A stretch of DNA of 29,373 nt from a virus: positions 1-29,373 of the IMG/VR virus record IMGVR_UViG_3300011114_000490, one strand, 5' to 3'. Position numbers and translations under genes: made by a program. Each line of letters opens with the position of its first letter. The stretch's first letter is position 1. Under the pieces are notes generated by a model, which ran no database searches, was not told the origin of the DNA, and saw only the letters and a program-made list of their open reading frames with translations. Below are positions 18,722-26,873 of the stretch, one piece after another.

Positions 18722-20245
18722 TCAATACTCTAACTCTAGTTTTCCTCTGGTCATTAAACCATTACAAAGCCAAACAAGAGCGTCAACACAATCGTCGTGA
18801 GAGCTGACACCAAAATTTACAATCTCATCAGTTAGAGCCATAAATTTTCGGTATCTATTAAAGACTAGCTTACGTTGCTCAAATAAACCCATAATCCCCC
18901 TGAAACGTGCTACTTTGTCCCCGCGAAATCCTTTGACGGCATGCCAGTTAATGTTGTAGAGACCGTGGTCACCTTGGCATATCCTTCTGAAGTCTGCCTC
19001 CAGGGATGCCTGATATGCCACTGCTTCCGACCAAACATCAATACTGCTTCCGGTTGGGTGGTAATCTTTACCGTCTTTATGAACAACTCCCCATTCATAC
19101 AGCATTTCCATTAAGGCTTCTAGTTTTTCTAAGTTTCCCATGATTCGAATGCGCTTGCAATCAATAATATGAATTTTGTCACCTACTCTGCCGCCCATAA
19201 CAAATACGGTATAGTCATTGCGTTCCCTTACTCCGGCAGATAAATCAACGCCAATACCTAGTGAATCAAAGTGCGTAGAAATTTGGCCTTTGACAATTAA
19301 GTCAGGTGAAATAGATAGTTCACTGGTTTGTACAATTTGATTTTGATACTGGAAACTAAAACTAATTGGAGCTTGGCGACGGCGATCTTGAAGGTACTCA
19401 AGTGACCACATTTCTGGCCAATAAGAAACTTCGTCGCCTTGTTTGTCTACAGTAATTGCAGATTGGACAATCTGTACCCAATCATTACCCGGAGTGAAAG
19501 TACTAGCATGAACATCGTCATGTCGAAATCTAGTGCCAAGACAAATTGCACGCCCACCTTCAAACATTGTAGGAGTAATAACTGAGTTCCAGTTATCTTC
19601 CATTGCCACTCGGATATCCCTGTTCTTAATGTCGTCAGAGCTCTTAATCGGGTCATCTATTATACATAAATGGCTGCGTTTAGATGTAACAGCACCTTTT
19701 AATCCTGCACAACAAAGAGTAAATTCTTCTTCACCGGTAGATCTAATGCCAGCAAACTTCCAATCAATACTCCAATACTCGTTACTATTAATTCCTTTAG
19801 CAATTTTCACCATTGGAAATACTTCTTTATATGTTTTACTTTCCTCGATGATTCTTTTAATTGCAGCACTCTTAGGTCTAGCTACATCAACAGTGTAAGA
19901 AATATAAAGAATTTTTAACGGTTTTTTATTTAAGGCATGTACACCTATTGTCCAAGCTGTAAACAAACCTAAAATTGTGCTTTTTGCGCTACCTCTGGGA
20001 CCAAGTATGTCTACGTTTGGGCCTGCAATACCAATTAAGCACTCGGAATCATTTCCTGTGCATAGGTGTTGATGCCAGAGGAGATGGTGTTCTGCTGGCG
20101 GTTTATCTCCAACTACGGTACAAAAATAAGCAAAATCTTTTCTTGCCCTCTCAATATCAATATCGGAACTTTTTTTTACTATTTGTTGTTTTGCTGCAGC
20201 ACGTGCAGTCCTCCGGTAAACGGAGTATAAGGAAGTACCAGCCAT
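18722..20245 (-). CDS. Terminase large subunit (507 aa)
   Basis: This is the packaging motor ATPase and headful or cohesive-end nuclease. Walker A is GPRGSAKST at residues 82-90 with K88; Walker B is HLCIIDDP, residues 192-199, with D197 and D198 as the metal-binding and catalytic acids; a coupling motif candidate is AICLGTRFRHDD at 233-244. The RNase H-like nuclease half shows GIGVDLSAG (D334), the SIDVWSEAVAYQASLEADF helix region at 401-419 and SSHDDCVDALVWL at 481-493, supplying D484, D485 and D488. The length is usual for the family. It lies 24 bases after the probable small terminase, with the AbrB-like and portal genes following. The DEAD-like 'SRGSAKS' form of Walker A is typical of phage terminases. 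Confidence 0.9.
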   Translation of the reverse strand: MAGTSLYSVYRRTARAAAKQQIVKKSSDIDIERARKDFAYFCTVVGDKPPAEHHLLWHQHLCTGNDSECLIGIAGPNVDILGPRGSAKSTILGLFTAWTIGVHALNKKPLKILYISYTVDVARPKSAAIKRIIEESKTYKEVFPMVKIAKGINSNEYWSIDWKFAGIRSTGEEEFTLCCAGLKGAVTSKRSHLCIIDDPIKSSDDIKNRDIRVAMEDNWNSVITPTMFEGGRAICLGTRFRHDDVHASTFTPGNDWVQIVQSAITVDKQGDEVSYWPEMWSLEYLQDRRRQAPISFSFQYQNQIVQTSELSISPDLIVKGQISTHFDSLGIGVDLSAGVRERNDYTVFVMGGRVGDKIHIIDCKRIRIMGNLEKLEALMEMLYEWGVVHKDGKDYHPTGSSIDVWSEAVAYQASLEADFRRICQGDHGLYNINWHAVKGFRGDKVARFRGIMGLFEQRKLVFNRYRKFMALTDEIVNFGVSSHDDCVDALVWLCNGLMTRGKLELEY

Positions 20246-20269
20246 GCAACCAGCTTAGTGTACTAAACC

Positions 20270-20755
20270 TTAAGACTCTTCTGATAAGATTTTTGTCCAG
20301 ACGCCCATGGACGCTTCTTGAAGTGGACCTTCAATCGGATCGTCACGAAAGATGGAAAGCATTTCCCTTAGTGCACGGTCTGCACCAGCAAGAATTAAAC
20401 CTTGTTTATCGGTTAAAACTTTTTCGTCATTGATCTGTTTAATTGATCCGCGTAATTCTTTTTGAAGCATGGCAATACGGGAGGTTCCCATATCTTGTTT
20501 TACCATGCCAAGATCAATTGCATCACGAAGTTTTGCAATGTCTTGCTGCATGAAGTCAACTTCTTCTTCTAGTAACGCATTAAAGTTTCTTTTTGGATAT
20601 TCTTTTTTTGACCATTCGTCACACTCAACAATGCTACCCTTAAACCCAAGAAAACGGGCATATAGGTACATTTGAATTGGTGTAGAGGTTTTCTTGCAAA
20701 ATGCAAAAAAAGATTCGCGGTCTTTTTCGGTCAGGCTCTGAACCCATTTAATCAT
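20270..20755 (-). CDS. Probable terminase small subunit (161 aa)
   Basis: It immediately precedes the large terminase and is of suitable size. The sequence MIKWVQSLTEKDRESFFAFC, MYLYARFLGFKGSIVECDEW and KKEYPKRNFNALLEEEVDFM is followed by a long helix (QQDIAKLRDAIDLGMVKQDM then AMLQKELRGSIKQINDEKVL) typical of the coiled-coil oligomerisation arm of small terminases. The N-terminal 'pi..Y..ar..gf.Gs...c..W...' block could be a helix-turn-helix for recognition of the packaging site, but no exact motif is seen. The C-terminus includes AGADRALREMLSIFRDDP. It overlaps the gene before it by ATGA. The role rests on position and general form. Confidence 0.6.
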   Translation of the reverse strand: MIKWVQSLTEKDRESFFAFCKKTSTPIQMYLYARFLGFKGSIVECDEWSKKEYPKRNFNALLEEEVDFMQQDIAKLRDAIDLGMVKQDMGTSRIAMLQKELRGSIKQINDEKVLTDKQGLILAGADRALREMLSIFRDDPIEGPLQEASMGVWTKILSEES

Positions 20756-21516
20756 GATCTGTATTGATTTTGAGCTTGTTCGTAGTCCCTATTTTCTTTA
20801 TAGCGTCTATACATTTCTTGTTGGGTATCGGTAGTACGTTGTTCGGCAGCTGTTTTGCCAATGGTTTCTCGTTGTTCTTCTGCTGTTTTACCAACAGTTT
20901 CACGTTCTTCTGCACCAGATTTACCGATGGTTTCACGTTGTTCTTCTGCAGTCTTGCCTACAGTTGTGCGTTCTTCTGCAGCTTGCACGCCAATGGTAGA
21001 ACGTTGCTCAGATCCGGATTCTGTAATTAAGCCGCGTTCTCCTGTGTAACGTTCCGCTTGGGTTAAACGCTCTTCTAACCCTGTTTTGCCTATGTTGGCA
21101 CGTTGTTCTGAGCCACTTTTTCCAATCAAAGTCTCTTCTCCAGCATACCGTTCTGCTTGAGTGAGGCGTGCTTGGTTTCCTTGTTCTTGTGCAAGTCCTT
21201 TTTCTCCGGCGTAGCGTGTAAGTAAAGTGTCTCTTTCTTCTTGGGCCTGCCTAGAAATACTGTTACGATTTTCTATTCCTTGTGCGCTAATATTTAAACG
21301 TGACTCAGCACCTGCTGCCTGAGTTCGTCTTATGTCTTCGCCAGCAAAGTAAGTAGCGTTATACCGATCTAGTTGGGCGCCTACCTCCATATTAAGGCGG
21401 GTTTGGGCAGCACTTATATTGCCTAAGTCCAGCTGCGTCCGATACGCCTGAGTAGGTATCTCTACCTTCTCTGGATTGGATTGAGCTTGAGGTATTAGTA
21501 CTGTTTGATCGGCCAT
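20752..21516 (-). CDS. Protein of ~18 tandem 11-residue (hendecad) repeats (254 aa)
   Basis: After a 56-residue head, the protein from residue 57 to its end divides exactly into eighteen 11-residue units without insertions, with a motif about G.(A/S/T)(A/G).E.R.T(I/V)GK. Examples in order: QGIENRNSISR, QAQEERDTLLT, SGSEQRANIGK, TAEEQRETIGK, SGAEERETVGK, TAAEQRTTDTQ. Some units also repeat in groups of three, for example RLTQAERY.GE. The hendecad period is that of right-handed coiled coils and of lipid- or stress-associated 11-mer repeat proteins. It has no Cys and is highly charged. Neighbours are the small terminase (ATGA overlap) and a small Pro/Gln-rich protein. It may be an internal virion rod or an ejected protein that lines a channel; function not assigned. 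Confidence 0.65.
   Translation of the reverse strand: MADQTVLIPQAQSNPEKVEIPTQAYRTQLDLGNISAAQTRLNMEVGAQLDRYNATYFAGEDIRRTQAAGAESRLNISAQGIENRNSISRQAQEERDTLLTRYAGEKGLAQEQGNQARLTQAERYAGEETLIGKSGSEQRANIGKTGLEERLTQAERYTGERGLITESGSEQRSTIGVQAAEERTTVGKTAEEQRETIGKSGAEERETVGKTAEEQRETIGKTAAEQRTTDTQQEMYRRYKENRDYEQAQNQYRS
20755..21348 (-). repeat. 33-bp tandem repeats encoding 11-residue units
   Basis: Eighteen consecutive 33-bp units by reading frame; those at about 20820-21010 are most alike at DNA level (e.g. repeated TTCTTCTGC and GTTTCACGTTC blocks on the plus strand). The older units have diverged. No CRISPR-like spacers are present. Confidence 0.7.
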
Positions 21517-21556
21517 GGTTTTACTGCTTTATTAAAATAATAAAATAAAAAATATA

Positions 21557-22174
21557 CTATACGCTTCGGTGTAGGCCTTGTCCCATCATATATCCGGCTG
21601 TTTCAGCTTGTTTAGCAAGAGCGTATGCACGAGCTGCTTCCCCCTGGGCGTTTGTATTAGCTTGACCCTGCCTGGATGACGCAATGTCTTGCGCAACGGC
21701 CTTACGGGCCATCTCACGCGTTGGAGAGTTAGCGTCCCATTGGAAGCTGCCACGAAGGTTACGCCACTGAGCAGACTCGGCAGCTTCTTCTAATATTGGG
21801 TACGCACCGTACATCTGCTCAAAACTTAATTGAGCCGCCTGTTGATTTGCTGCTTGAGCAAGTCGTAATTGACGAGGATCATTGTACTCGTTAAATTGAG
21901 CTATTGATTTTAATAATGGATCTAGAGACCCCACTGGATCGTATCCTGTGGGCAGAAGCGGGGCTTGTGACGGACGTTGTTGTTGAGCCATTGCTACAAC
22001 TTGGTCACGTTTTCCATTAGATAGATCTGTACCAACTACCGGAAACGGTAAAGTACCGCCGTATATTTTTGACCAGTCAGTCTTTGCACCTGGTTGCCTA
22101 AATGTTTGACCTGAGAAGTCTGGATATGCGGATGATGGTTGAAACCAGTTGCTTCCGGTATTGGTAGAGGCCAT
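21557..22174 (-). CDS. Hypothetical virion-block protein (205 aa)
   Basis: The product starts MASTNTGSNWFQPSSAYPDF and is Gln/Ala/Pro/Ser rich. Residues 90-165 are helical, with FNEYNDPRQLRLAQAANQQA followed by MYGAYPILEEAAESAQWRNL and TREMARKAVAQDIASSRQGQ. There is no membrane segment. The composition, with Gln-rich helices and Gly/Pro linkers, resembles internal virion proteins. It begins two bases after the next gene upstream and ends 40 bases before the hendecad gene. The 40-bp gap (21517-21556) is nearly pure A/T and may hold a promoter. No domain recognised. Confidence 0.45.
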   Translation of the reverse strand: MASTNTGSNWFQPSSAYPDFSGQTFRQPGAKTDWSKIYGGTLPFPVVGTDLSNGKRDQVVAMAQQQRPSQAPLLPTGYDPVGSLDPLLKSIAQFNEYNDPRQLRLAQAANQQAAQLSFEQMYGAYPILEEAAESAQWRNLRGSFQWDANSPTREMARKAVAQDIASSRQGQANTNAQGEAARAYALAKQAETAGYMMGQGLHRSV

Positions 22175-22176
22175 TG

Positions 22177-22965
22177 TTATTGATATGTATAGTTTGAGGT
22201 AAGAGCAGAACCCATTTGAGATGCTGCAGTTAATCCCATATTTTCTGCAGCAGTTTGGCCACCAAGCATCATCTTAGCAGCTGTATCAATATTACGACGG
22301 ATCTGAGCAGCAGCCATTTGACGTTGCATTTCAGTTTTTGAACGTGCTTCTGCGCCTTCAAATTCATATGGCATTATTTTTTTCATGCCTTCTAATTGAA
22401 TGTCTTGTTGCATACGTTCTGCAAGAAGAGCGGCTTGTACCTCTCCGGTAAGATCCGCGACATTCCATGGTGACATTCCTTGTGCTTTAGATACAAGATC
22501 ACCAGGGACACCGCCACCTGGCGAAACAAGTTGACCGGAGGGATGATTTTGTCCATACATGATGGCGCCAGTAGCACCTACTGCTTGAGGTACTGCACCA
22601 AGCGCCTGACCACCTATTTTGGAAACACCGCCACCAAGTCCAGATGCCATTCCACCAATTAAAGGTGCAGCAACTGCTGCGCCTGCAAGAGGGATGCCAA
22701 GTTGAGCTATGGGTTTTAATCCGCCTGCTAATTCTGCCATTGGACCTACGCCTGCAGCAGTTGAGCGCAAGTTACCAGTAGCGGCTCTTGTACCTGCTTT
22801 AAGTCCTTTGGCGCCTAGCCCACCACCAAAATAACCCAGTCCAGCGCCCATTACAGCTTTGCCGACATCGCCTTCACGAAGACCAGGTAATGCTCCTAAG
22901 CCAGCAGCGATATAAGGTAGCGCCTGCATTGCCATTCGGCCACCAGTTAAAAGAGCAGGTAACAT
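22177..22965 (-). CDS. Gly/Ala-rich hydrophobic protein, candidate ejection/membrane protein (262 aa)
   Basis: Residues about 12-145 are a chain of Gly/Ala hydrophobic segments (LPYIAAGLGALPGLREGDVG, AVMGAGLGYFGGGLGAKGLK, PIAQLGIPLAGAAVAAPLIG then GMASGLGGGVSKIGGQALGA), with many GxxxG glycine zippers. The C-terminal third is an amphipathic helix region (GEVQAALLAERMQQDIQLEG then RSKTEMQRQMAAAQIRRNID) with some coiled-coil character. Such proteins can insert in membranes; in podoviruses, internal core proteins that form a channel through the cell envelope often look like this. The start has a good AGAGGAT site. Its neighbours have the same flavour. The ejection role is inference. Confidence 0.5.
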   Translation of the reverse strand: MLPALLTGGRMAMQALPYIAAGLGALPGLREGDVGKAVMGAGLGYFGGGLGAKGLKAGTRAATGNLRSTAAGVGPMAELAGGLKPIAQLGIPLAGAAVAAPLIGGMASGLGGGVSKIGGQALGAVPQAVGATGAIMYGQNHPSGQLVSPGGGVPGDLVSKAQGMSPWNVADLTGEVQAALLAERMQQDIQLEGMKKIMPYEFEGAEARSKTEMQRQMAAAQIRRNIDTAAKMMLGGQTAAENMGLTAASQMGSALTSNYTYQ

Positions 22966-23006
22966 AATTTAGATCCTCTTGATTGTTATTTTAAGCGGAA
23001 TAATCT

Positions 23007-23525
23007 TTATCCAAAATTACTGCCAATACTTCCACCTAGTTTGGCACCAATTCCCATACCAGCTGGTCCACCAGCAAGGAAGCCAAGGCCCGCACCTGCA
23101 ATCTCTCCAATTGTACCTCCCCAGCCGCTTTTTTGTTTGGAGCCTTCGCCAGTAGTGAAGGTATATGGGTCTTGTTGTCGAGGAGCGTAAAGTGCAACAC
23201 CGGGAAGAATCTCACCAGCAAATCCGCTATCCCCTACTTTTCTACGTCTATAGGTATCAAACGGGTTACTATAAGCATCTTCACTTCTGCTCCTATATTT
23301 GTCCCTATTAAGTTGATTTGATAAAGGGCCAGCTACTGCTTTAAATAATGCTAAATAATCAGTCTTAGGATCGCTTGTTCCTGAAGTACCCCAATCACTT
23401 GGTTTGGTTTCCCAGGAACCTCCAGGCAAAGCAGTATCTGCACCATGCCAGTCAATGTTTCCTGGATCAAAGTTATTACTATCGTTCCAGCTGCCGCTGG
23501 TTCCTATGTTAAAACCGTAAGCCAT
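23007..23525 (-). CDS. Protein with C-terminal glycine-zipper hydrophobic tail (172 aa)
   Basis: Residues 1-60 are polar, rich in Asn/Asp/Gly/Trp (MAYGFNIGTSGSWNDSNNFD then DWHGADTALPGGSWETKPSD), and 60-130 mixed (DYLALFKAVAGPLSNQLNRD, VALYAPRQQDPYTFTTGEGS). The last ~38 residues, GWGGTIGEIAGAGLGFLAGG then PAGMGIGAKLGGSIGSNFG, form a glycine zipper likely to insert in membranes or pack helices. Many phage and pore-forming proteins share such a zipper. The gene has a four-base distance to the 542-residue gene upstream. No family known to me. Confidence 0.5.
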   Translation of the reverse strand: MAYGFNIGTSGSWNDSNNFDPGNIDWHGADTALPGGSWETKPSDWGTSGTSDPKTDYLALFKAVAGPLSNQLNRDKYRSRSEDAYSNPFDTYRRRKVGDSGFAGEILPGVALYAPRQQDPYTFTTGEGSKQKSGWGGTIGEIAGAGLGFLAGGPAGMGIGAKLGGSIGSNFG

Positions 23526-23528
23526 GAT

Positions 23529-25157
23529 TTATTGAATGTGAGGAACAAGTTGTTGCCAGCTTTGAGCTTGCGGTAATCCTAAGGCAGCACTTGCCTGTTC
23601 AAGGGACCCGTGCTTTTGCTTTAAATATTCTACAGGATTCTCTTTTTTGATACGTTGTTCTGCTGATTTTTGAAATAATTTTTTTGTTGCATAGCCTGCC
23701 GCAACAGCAGTGCCTACACCTAAAGCAGCAATACCAGCTATCGTTGCGGTAGAAGGAGTGCCAATTAATACTGGACGAGAAATCTTCCTCATTGCTTCAT
23801 CCAGTTCTCCAACTTGACCAGCAGCTGCACTGGTGTATTGCTTTGCCCTAGAAAGACGATTCTCTAAGGTTTGAACTTCAGGGGAAGGAACGTTTGCTTT
23901 AAGTTCTTTTCTTGCAGAAGAAATAACTTTTTCTTTTCTTTTTTTCAAAGTTTCTATCCGCGCTGATAACTTATTAATATCCGCCTTTGGGTACTCTTTT
24001 GGTGGCACTGAGCCAGGGGGTAAATACCTAATTCCTTCAAGAACATTCTGACCAGTGGGGCCAAGCTCAATAGGAGGATCTGGGGATATAGTTTTTTTAA
24101 TTCTGTATTCAAGTTTAGAAACTTTTGAATCAATTTTGTTATAAATTCTTCCACGCTGCAAAGCTTTTTCGCTTGGTTTTTGATACCTAGACTCAGGCGT
24201 TACTCCTAACTCTGCTAACTTATTTTCTACTCTTTCTATGATTCGTTTACCAGTGGCTTGTTTTTGTCTGGCGCCAGAAAGCTGCTCTCCTATGTCTTCC
24301 CGTTGTTTTACGGTAGCCGGTGAAACATCAGTACCCTCCATGTAGCGTGCACGTTTCATGGCTTCAGGAAGTGCGCTATAAGCCAATGCAGACGCACCCA
24401 ATCCAGCAGCAGTTCCAATTATTCCGCTTGCGGTAATTGGCATTCCTTTAATTCTTATTTCTGGATCATTCAATCCTCTTGCCGTTCCACGAACTAATCC
24501 ACCTACAGTGGTAAAAGATTGTCCTTCTGGATCAATGCTTACTAATTTACCGGCTTCTGGTTTGGAATGTTCATAACGACGGTATTGTGAATAAGTAGAT
24601 GGCGCAACATCTGGACGTTCTTTTTTAAATTCCTGATAAGGAAGTAGTTGACTAGTCTGTCCAAAACCGTAACGTAGCCCTGCTTCTAAAAGTTTTGATT
24701 GAGGAGTGCGACCAGTAGGATCTTTTTCTTTAGAGGTAGGCGCGACTGCTTTGTATCCTTTGGGACGCATGCCCTCTGAAAGCGGTCCTGTACGTCCGCT
24801 AAGTCCTAGTAAAACTGCTGGGGTACCTACTGCAAGCATTGACCCAGTGACTGGATCCATTCCTGTTATGTTGGAAACTGTTTTTCCAATTTCCCCGGCC
24901 ATACGTGGGATATTTGTGTACTTCCAGATTACACGTCTAGATTGATCTGTAAGTACATCACCAACAGCCGCCGCAACTGTACCAGCTGGATCTTTCCCTA
25001 TCTGAGAAACATTACGTGCTGCCGGTCCTGCAGCGGAACCAAACCCATATTTACTTTGATATATAGACGAACGTAGTTCATTGGCTGCTGAATGAACAAA
25101 CTTCTGAACAGCCGAAAGACTATTTGTTAAGTAGTTTTTATTAGTATCAATATTCAT
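23529..25157 (-). CDS. Large protein with hydrophobic segments and coiled coil (542 aa)
   Basis: Hydrophobic segments lie at about 104-120 (TGSMLAVGTPAVLLGLSG), 241-262 (ITASGIIGTAAGLGASALAY) and 468-490 (PSTATIAGIAALGVGTAVAA then GYATKKL). Between the second and third are charged helices, including KRIIERVENKLAELGVTPES and SKVSKLEYRIKKTISPDPPI, then INKLSARIETLKKRKEKVIS, likely coiled coil. The middle (about 120-230) is Lys/Pro/Gly/Tyr rich (GMRPKGYKAVAPTSKEKDPT). The C-terminus ends AALGLPQAQSWQQLVPHIQ. The layout recalls inner-core or ejected proteins that cross the envelope. TAATG overlap with the gene before it suggests translational coupling. I do not assign a function. Confidence 0.5.
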   Translation of the reverse strand: MNIDTNKNYLTNSLSAVQKFVHSAANELRSSIYQSKYGFGSAAGPAARNVSQIGKDPAGTVAAAVGDVLTDQSRRVIWKYTNIPRMAGEIGKTVSNITGMDPVTGSMLAVGTPAVLLGLSGRTGPLSEGMRPKGYKAVAPTSKEKDPTGRTPQSKLLEAGLRYGFGQTSQLLPYQEFKKERPDVAPSTYSQYRRYEHSKPEAGKLVSIDPEGQSFTTVGGLVRGTARGLNDPEIRIKGMPITASGIIGTAAGLGASALAYSALPEAMKRARYMEGTDVSPATVKQREDIGEQLSGARQKQATGKRIIERVENKLAELGVTPESRYQKPSEKALQRGRIYNKIDSKVSKLEYRIKKTISPDPPIELGPTGQNVLEGIRYLPPGSVPPKEYPKADINKLSARIETLKKRKEKVISSARKELKANVPSPEVQTLENRLSRAKQYTSAAAGQVGELDEAMRKISRPVLIGTPSTATIAGIAALGVGTAVAAGYATKKLFQKSAEQRIKKENPVEYLKQKHGSLEQASAALGLPQAQSWQQLVPHIQ

Positions 25158-25708
25158 TAGCCGTATTGAGGAGAATTTGCGGACACTATTCTATACATTG
25201 TATCTAGATCGGCACTTGGATTGCGGTGTACAATTTCTGTTGGTGCGCGATAGTTTTTAGCCATGGCTAGAGCAATCTCATTGTTGTAACGTTGTTGCTC
25301 AAGCTCTGCATGATATTGTTGCATCTGCATTAAATCATTACCAGAAGCATAGGGCTGCTGATGTGATTCTGGTGTGATTATATTTGAAACTGCATGAGAT
25401 AATGGGGTTGCTGCAATCTGTCCAGTTAGGTTAGCTACTGAAGCAGGTACGCCAAATGCTTCCATTCCGCTGGAAATAGGTGCAGCAACGCCTGAATGAA
25501 TTGCTGCGTTAATTAAAGATTGAGGTATTGTTCGTTGTGGTTGTTGATTTACAAGACGCGGTAATACTTGCTGAGCGGCTGCGCCAACAGCAGTATCAAG
25601 TGCTACCTGTTTACCAAGTGCTGAAAGCGTAGCTGGATTACTAAAATGTGTCTTCATAGCTTGTCCAGCCATTCGTGCACCAGATAGAATTGAGGATAGA
25701 GGGTTCAT
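25157..25708 (-). CDS. Hypothetical Ala-rich helical protein (183 aa)
   Basis: The N-terminal 105 residues are rich in Ala, Val, Leu and small residues (ARMAGQAMKTHFSNPATLSA, then TAVGAAAQQVLPRLVNQQPQ, then SGVAAPISSGMEAFGVPASV), with weak hydrophobic helices; the C-terminal half has QMQQYHAELEQQRYNNEIAL and AMAKNYRAPTEIVHRNPSAD, an amphipathic helix followed by a polar tail. It overlaps the preceding gene by ATGA and the next by TAATG, so it is held in a chain of three coupled genes. I recognise no family. Confidence 0.45.
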   Translation of the reverse strand: MNPLSSILSGARMAGQAMKTHFSNPATLSALGKQVALDTAVGAAAQQVLPRLVNQQPQRTIPQSLINAAIHSGVAAPISSGMEAFGVPASVANLTGQIAATPLSHAVSNIITPESHQQPYASGNDLMQMQQYHAELEQQRYNNEIALAMAKNYRAPTEIVHRNPSADLDTMYRIVSANSPQYG

Positions 25709-26172
25709 GAGGTGACTACTCCACTGCTGCCTGGAATTTTTCCTGCTACTACTTTACTAGGCATATCCATTGGTTGCTTACTTTGAAATTCAGAAATTGT
25801 TGATAAATCTACCTTATCTTCTTCTGGTATAAGTCCACGGTTTACACCAGCAGCATATTTATTTGTCCAGTCTATTGCAATGTCTGCGTTTTTAGGGTCT
25901 TTAAAATGAGGCAACCCGTCGGCTGAGTCAAATTTTGCTTGAGACGCCATAGCTGCATCTGCACTAAAAACTGAATTACGACTAAAATCTTCCCCTACAG
26001 TTGATTTACGTGCTGCAACATATGGATTGGCTTTTGTATAACGTGCTAAAAACTTTTGAGGATCGTTCAATACGTCAGGATAAGGTCCGGTTGTCCCTGA
26101 GTACGGCGGCGAACCGTCACGTAAAGCCTGAGCTTTTGGGTCAGTAAAATCTTTGCTGTAATACTGAGTCAT
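25705..26172 (-). CDS. Hypothetical polar protein (155 aa)
   Basis: Asp/Ser/Lys/Pro-rich, with MTQYYSKDFTDPKAQALRDG, YTKANPYVAARKSTVGEDFS and IDWTNKYAAGVNRGLIPEED. There is no hydrophobic segment, so unlike its neighbours it should be soluble. The FLARYTKANPYVAARKSTVG region looks conserved and may be a partner-binding site. It is followed by four-base ATGA overlap with the next gene. Its start is three bases after the stop of the 67-residue gene. Family unknown. Confidence 0.45.
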   Translation of the reverse strand: MTQYYSKDFTDPKAQALRDGSPPYSGTTGPYPDVLNDPQKFLARYTKANPYVAARKSTVGEDFSRNSVFSADAAMASQAKFDSADGLPHFKDPKNADIAIDWTNKYAAGVNRGLIPEEDKVDLSTISEFQSKQPMDMPSKVVAGKIPGSSGVVTS

Positions 26173-26175
26173 TTT

Positions 26176-26379
26176 TTATTTATGTTCTTTGTGCTTGCGT
26201 AGTTTGCTCAGGGTTTTTGCAAGGTTAGCTTGTTTAACAGTAGTTTTATCATACTTTTCAGGATTTGCAGTTACTTGAGCAGCAAGTTCTTTTGTAGACA
26301 TGCCGCGCTCCTCTGCTTTTTTGGTAAAAGCGCCGGGGTGCTCAATTGCTCCTTTTATCCAGTTTTTGTCTTTAGCCAT
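26176..26379 (-). CDS. Small conserved phage protein with HPGAFTKKAE motif (67 aa)
   Basis: The 67-residue product reads MAKDKNWIKGAIEHPGAFTK, then KAEERGMSTKELAAQVTANP and EKYDKTTVKQANLAKTLSKL, with a basic end. The pattern 'wI..Ai.hPGAftkkA...Gms..e.a..v.anp.kYd..tvkqAnlAktl.k.' is widely seen in aquatic phages as a small protein among structural genes. Its function is unknown; it looks like a short helical, nucleic-acid- or protein-binding basic protein. Spacing to neighbours is two to three bases on both sides. Confidence 0.6.
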   Translation of the reverse strand: MAKDKNWIKGAIEHPGAFTKKAEERGMSTKELAAQVTANPEKYDKTTVKQANLAKTLSKLRKHKEHK

Positions 26380-26381
26380 AA

Positions 26382-26831
26382 TTACTTAGCAAGTAAAGAT
26401 TTAACGTAAGAAATACCGACTTTTTTATTTACAAGACCATTTACGACTTCAGTGATTTGCTTGGCGGCAAGCACTTGAGGTACTTCATATGCGGACTTGG
26501 AATATTGACGAACTTTGTCTGCTGCTTTTTGTGGCAACCAACGTTCGGCAATTAAGATTGAGATATCTTTTACTTCTTTTGGTGTAAGCGTACCGTCGCT
26601 AACGGCTTCTACTGTAAGCTGAATAGCTTGGTCAATATCTGAACCGTTCCATTTTGATAGGTTCTTATCTAAGATTGGATCAATAATATCGTAAGCTTTC
26701 TTGATTACTGGACCGTACTTAAGAATATTAGATGCAACCTTAAGGCGATTAAATTTAGTAACTGCAATCGTAATTCCAGCTCCTGCCAGGAGGAAAAAAG
26801 CTGGTATAAGAATTGGTTCGAGTCCTGTCAC
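26382..26831 (-). CDS. Single-span membrane protein, holin/virion candidate (149 aa, GTG start)
   Basis: The frame begins with GTG (26829-26831), supported by GAGGA about seven bases upstream. Residues about 5-25 (PILIPAFFLLAGAGITIAVT) form one membrane helix with a short outer end. The cytosolic part has NILKYGPVIKKAYDIIDPIL then SDIDQAIQLTVEAVSDGTLT and PKEVKDISILIAERWLPQKA, a helical domain with an 'EF-like' acidic segment. The topology resembles small holins of the Holin_LLH type or a membrane-tethered virion protein; no specific signature distinguishes these. A gap of 42 bases separates it from the 780-residue gene. Lysis role inferred only from topology. Confidence 0.5.
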   Translation of the reverse strand: MTGLEPILIPAFFLLAGAGITIAVTKFNRLKVASNILKYGPVIKKAYDIIDPILDKNLSKWNGSDIDQAIQLTVEAVSDGTLTPKEVKDISILIAERWLPQKAADKVRQYSKSAYEVPQVLAAKQITEVVNGLVNKKVGISYVKSLLAK

Positions 26832-26873
26832 GGCAATTCCTCAGTTTTGTTCATTCTAGCCTTAGTATGCCGT

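Noticed and set aside
20755-21348. Repeat array considered as CRISPR
   Set aside because: Repeats are in-frame 33-bp coding units without unique spacers.
23529-25157. 542-residue protein as a tape measure
   Set aside because: It is too short and has only limited heptad sequence; hydrophobic segments are scattered and no tail-tube or chaperone pair surrounds it.
26835-26861. Eight-codon mini-frame (MNKTEELP) before the GTG-start gene
   Set aside because: Far too short to support as a gene. The stop overlapping the GTG may be chance; noted only as a possible coupling leader.
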